Positions 4,394 to 5,674 of a stretch of DNA of 5,674 nt are shown here, one piece after another (positions within the stretch are counted from its first letter, which is position 1; the number at the start of each line of letters is the position of its first letter). Source of the DNA: Bacillota bacterium (GTDB taxonomy: Bacteria > Bacillota > Clostridia > Tissierellales > Peptoniphilaceae); assembly GCA_023393715.1 (NCBI GenBank), contig JAEXCD010000106.1, positions 1 to 5,674 of the forward strand. Direction: 5' to 3'. Below the pieces are notes generated by a model, which did no database searches, was not told the origin of the DNA, and saw only the letters and a program-made list of their open reading frames with translations. Made by a program: the position numbers and the translations under genes.

Positions 4394-5674
4394 ATGAAAA
4401 TACTACTGACCACCGATCAGAACCCGACGCAGGTAAACGGCGTCGTCGTTTCGGTACTCAATTTGAAAAAAGATCTGGAGAAAAAAGGGCAGGATGTCCG
4501 CCTCCTCTGCCTGTCGCCTACAAAGCAGAGCTACATCGAGGACAATATCTACTACATCGGCTCCATTCCGTTTAACATTTATCCGGACATCCGCGCGTCG
4601 TTCAACGTGCGCAACGAATTGGTCGATCAGCTCATCGCCTGGCATCCCGACATCATTCACTCGCAGTGCGAGTTTTTTACGTACAGCTTTGTCCAGCGGA
4701 TCGCCAAGCAGGTCAAGTGCCCCATCGTACACACCTACCACACGATGTATGAGCACTATGTCCGCTACGCCCTGCCGATCGGCAACTGGGCAAGACTGGT
4801 CAAGCCCGTGATGCGGATGCGCCTGAAGACGGCGGACGTCGTCATCGCGCCGACGAGAAAAATGCGCGACAACCTGTACGAGGGCAATGTGTCGGATGAC
4901 ATTCGCATCATTCCGACCGGCATCGACCTCGAAAAATACGATCAGCGCATCAGCGCAGAGCGAAAAGCCGAGCTGCTCCGCGGCCTGCGCATTCCCGAGG
5001 GCGCACGCGTCATCGGCAGCGTCGGACGGCTCGCCGAGGAAAAAAACTTCTCCGAGATCCTGCGCGCACTTCAGGAGCTGCTGAAGGAGCGATCCGATGT
5101 TTATCTCGTTCTTACCGGCGACGGAGCATACCGGAAAAAGCTGGAGGAAGAAACCGGGCAGCTCGGGCTGCTCGAGCACGTCCGCTTTCCCGGCATGATT
5201 GCCGCCGAACATATTTACGAGTACTATCAGATTCTTGAAATTTTCCTCTCGGCCTCGGTTTCCGAAACCCAGGGGTTGACCTATATCGAAGCCCTGTCAA
5301 ACGGCCTTCCGGTAATCGCCCGTAAGGACGGCGCCATTGACGGCGTTGTCGAGGACGGAAAAAACGGCTTTCAATACACGACCCTGCCCGAATGCGTACA
5401 CCGCCTGAGTCAGCTGCTCGACGACGGCGCCCTGCTCCGCACGCTGTCGGAGAATGCCCGAAATTCCCGTCAGCGCTTTGGAACGGAAGCCTTCGGCACA
5501 AGCGTACTGAAGCTGTATCACGAGGTGCTGAACCGGGAAAATCCGCCCGTCCATCTGTCCAAAAAATGGACGGCCCGATGGAGCGCAAAGATCATCAACC
5601 GAACGAAACGGAGTGATTATGGCCAATTCTATGCAACCATTCAATCAAAGCTCTCCCGAGCCCGATTCCAAAAG
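4394..5674 (+). CDS. GT4-family glycosyltransferase, probably a diacylglycerol (glycolipid) glucosyltransferase; 3' end not in window
   Basis: The frame from ATG 4394 is open for 427 codons to the window edge. The Shine-Dalgarno GAGGT (4383-4387) lies 6 nt upstream. The product has a GT-B fold signature. The N-terminal acceptor domain starts MKILLTTDQNPTQVNGVVVS, with PDIIHSQ (85-91) and HTYHTM (113-118). The C-terminal nucleotide-sugar domain has PTGID (174-178), GSVGRLAEEKN (208-218, with R212 and K217 as likely phosphate contacts), LTGDG, and the E-x7-E motif at E291/E299 in SETQGLTYIEALSNG. The QVNGVVVS start and HTYHTMYEHY resemble Gram-positive 1,2-diacylglycerol glucosyltransferases that use UDP-glucose at the membrane face; the exact acceptor is inference, and other GT4 roles are possible. 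The last 40 or so residues are basic and unlike the rest, and the true C-terminus is uncertain (see the finding at 5561-5621). Confidence 0.88.
   Translation, partial: MKILLTTDQNPTQVNGVVVSVLNLKKDLEKKGQDVRLLCLSPTKQSYIEDNIYYIGSIPFNIYPDIRASFNVRNELVDQLIAWHPDIIHSQCEFFTYSFVQRIAKQVKCPIVHTYHTMYEHYVRYALPIGNWARLVKPVMRMRLKTADVVIAPTRKMRDNLYEGNVSDDIRIIPTGIDLEKYDQRISAERKAELLRGLRIPEGARVIGSVGRLAEEKNFSEILRALQELLKERSDVYLVLTGDGAYRKKLEEETGQLGLLEHVRFPGMIAAEHIYEYYQILEIFLSASVSETQGLTYIEALSNGLPVIARKDGAIDGVVEDGKNGFQYTTLPECVHRLSQLLDDGALLRTLSENARNSRQRFGTEAFGTSVLKLYHEVLNRENPPVHLSKKWTARWSAKIINRTKRSDYGQFYATIQSKLSRARFQK
5619..5674 (+). CDS. Possible start of a further gene, overlapping the glycosyltransferase frame
   Basis: ATG 5619 is preceded by GGAG (5610-5613) at 5 nt, a good spacing, and opens MANSMQPFNQSSPEPDSK, which runs off the right edge. 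The product is not recognisable from 18 residues. It is in a different frame from the glycosyltransferase, which would overlap it by at least 56 nt unless that gene really ends at the TGA at 5614-5616. It could equally be a chance start inside the glycosyltransferase. Confidence 0.35.
   Translation, partial: MANSMQPFNQSSPEPDSK

Noticed and set aside
5547..5573. CCGTCCAT/ATGGACGG stem inside the glycosyltransferase, considered as a terminator or frameshift stimulator
   Set aside because: No T-run follows it, and the A6 run lies in the loop and at the edge of the 3' arm rather than upstream of the stem, so it does not have the layout of a frameshift stimulator.

Overview
The window looks like a chromosomal stretch from a low-to-moderate GC member of the Bacillota, most likely a clostridial lineage. 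The reasons are a class III (Bacillus/Clostridium type) fructose-1,6-bisphosphatase, strong AGGAGG-type ribosome binding sites, sigma-A type promoters including TATG extended -10 elements, and short intergenic regions with intrinsic terminators. Coding frames favour G or C at third positions. No mobile element, CRISPR array, tRNA or rRNA was seen, and I found no clearly novel multi-gene system.

Layout. (1) Positions 1-49, minus strand: the first 16 codons of rpsJ (ribosomal protein S10), running off the left edge. (2) Positions 50-597: a divergent control region. Its left part (about 50-304) is a roughly 255-nt 5' leader for rpsJ, driven by a well-formed promoter at 311-339 with an AT-rich upstream element. 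Its right part holds a GC-rich, gene-free block (about 362-495) and the fbp promoter region, with an extended -10 at 526-534 and two short palindromes. (3) Positions 598-2586, plus strand: class III fbp. (4) Positions 2587-2672: a compact junction where an intrinsic terminator for fbp is overlapped by a good promoter for the next gene. (5) Positions 2673-4283: a Na+/Pi cotransporter-family protein with a C-terminal PhoU-like domain. (6) Positions 4284-4393: a 14-bp tandem duplication, a terminator hairpin and an extended -10 promoter. (7) Positions 4394 to the right edge: a GT4-family glycosyltransferase resembling diacylglycerol glucosyltransferases, with no stop inside the window. A possible further gene start lies at 5619 in another frame.

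How the genes relate. The three plus-strand genes each have their own ribosome binding site and probably their own promoter, so they look like a series of independent units rather than one operon. FBPase makes fructose-6-phosphate and phosphate during gluconeogenesis, the NptA-like protein handles phosphate flux at the membrane, and the glycosyltransferase probably makes membrane glycolipid from UDP-sugar. This gives a loose sugar-phosphate and envelope theme but no demonstrated pathway. The most interesting material is regulatory: the long S10 leader, the promoter embedded in the fbp terminator, and the unresolved reading frame at the end of the glycosyltransferase.
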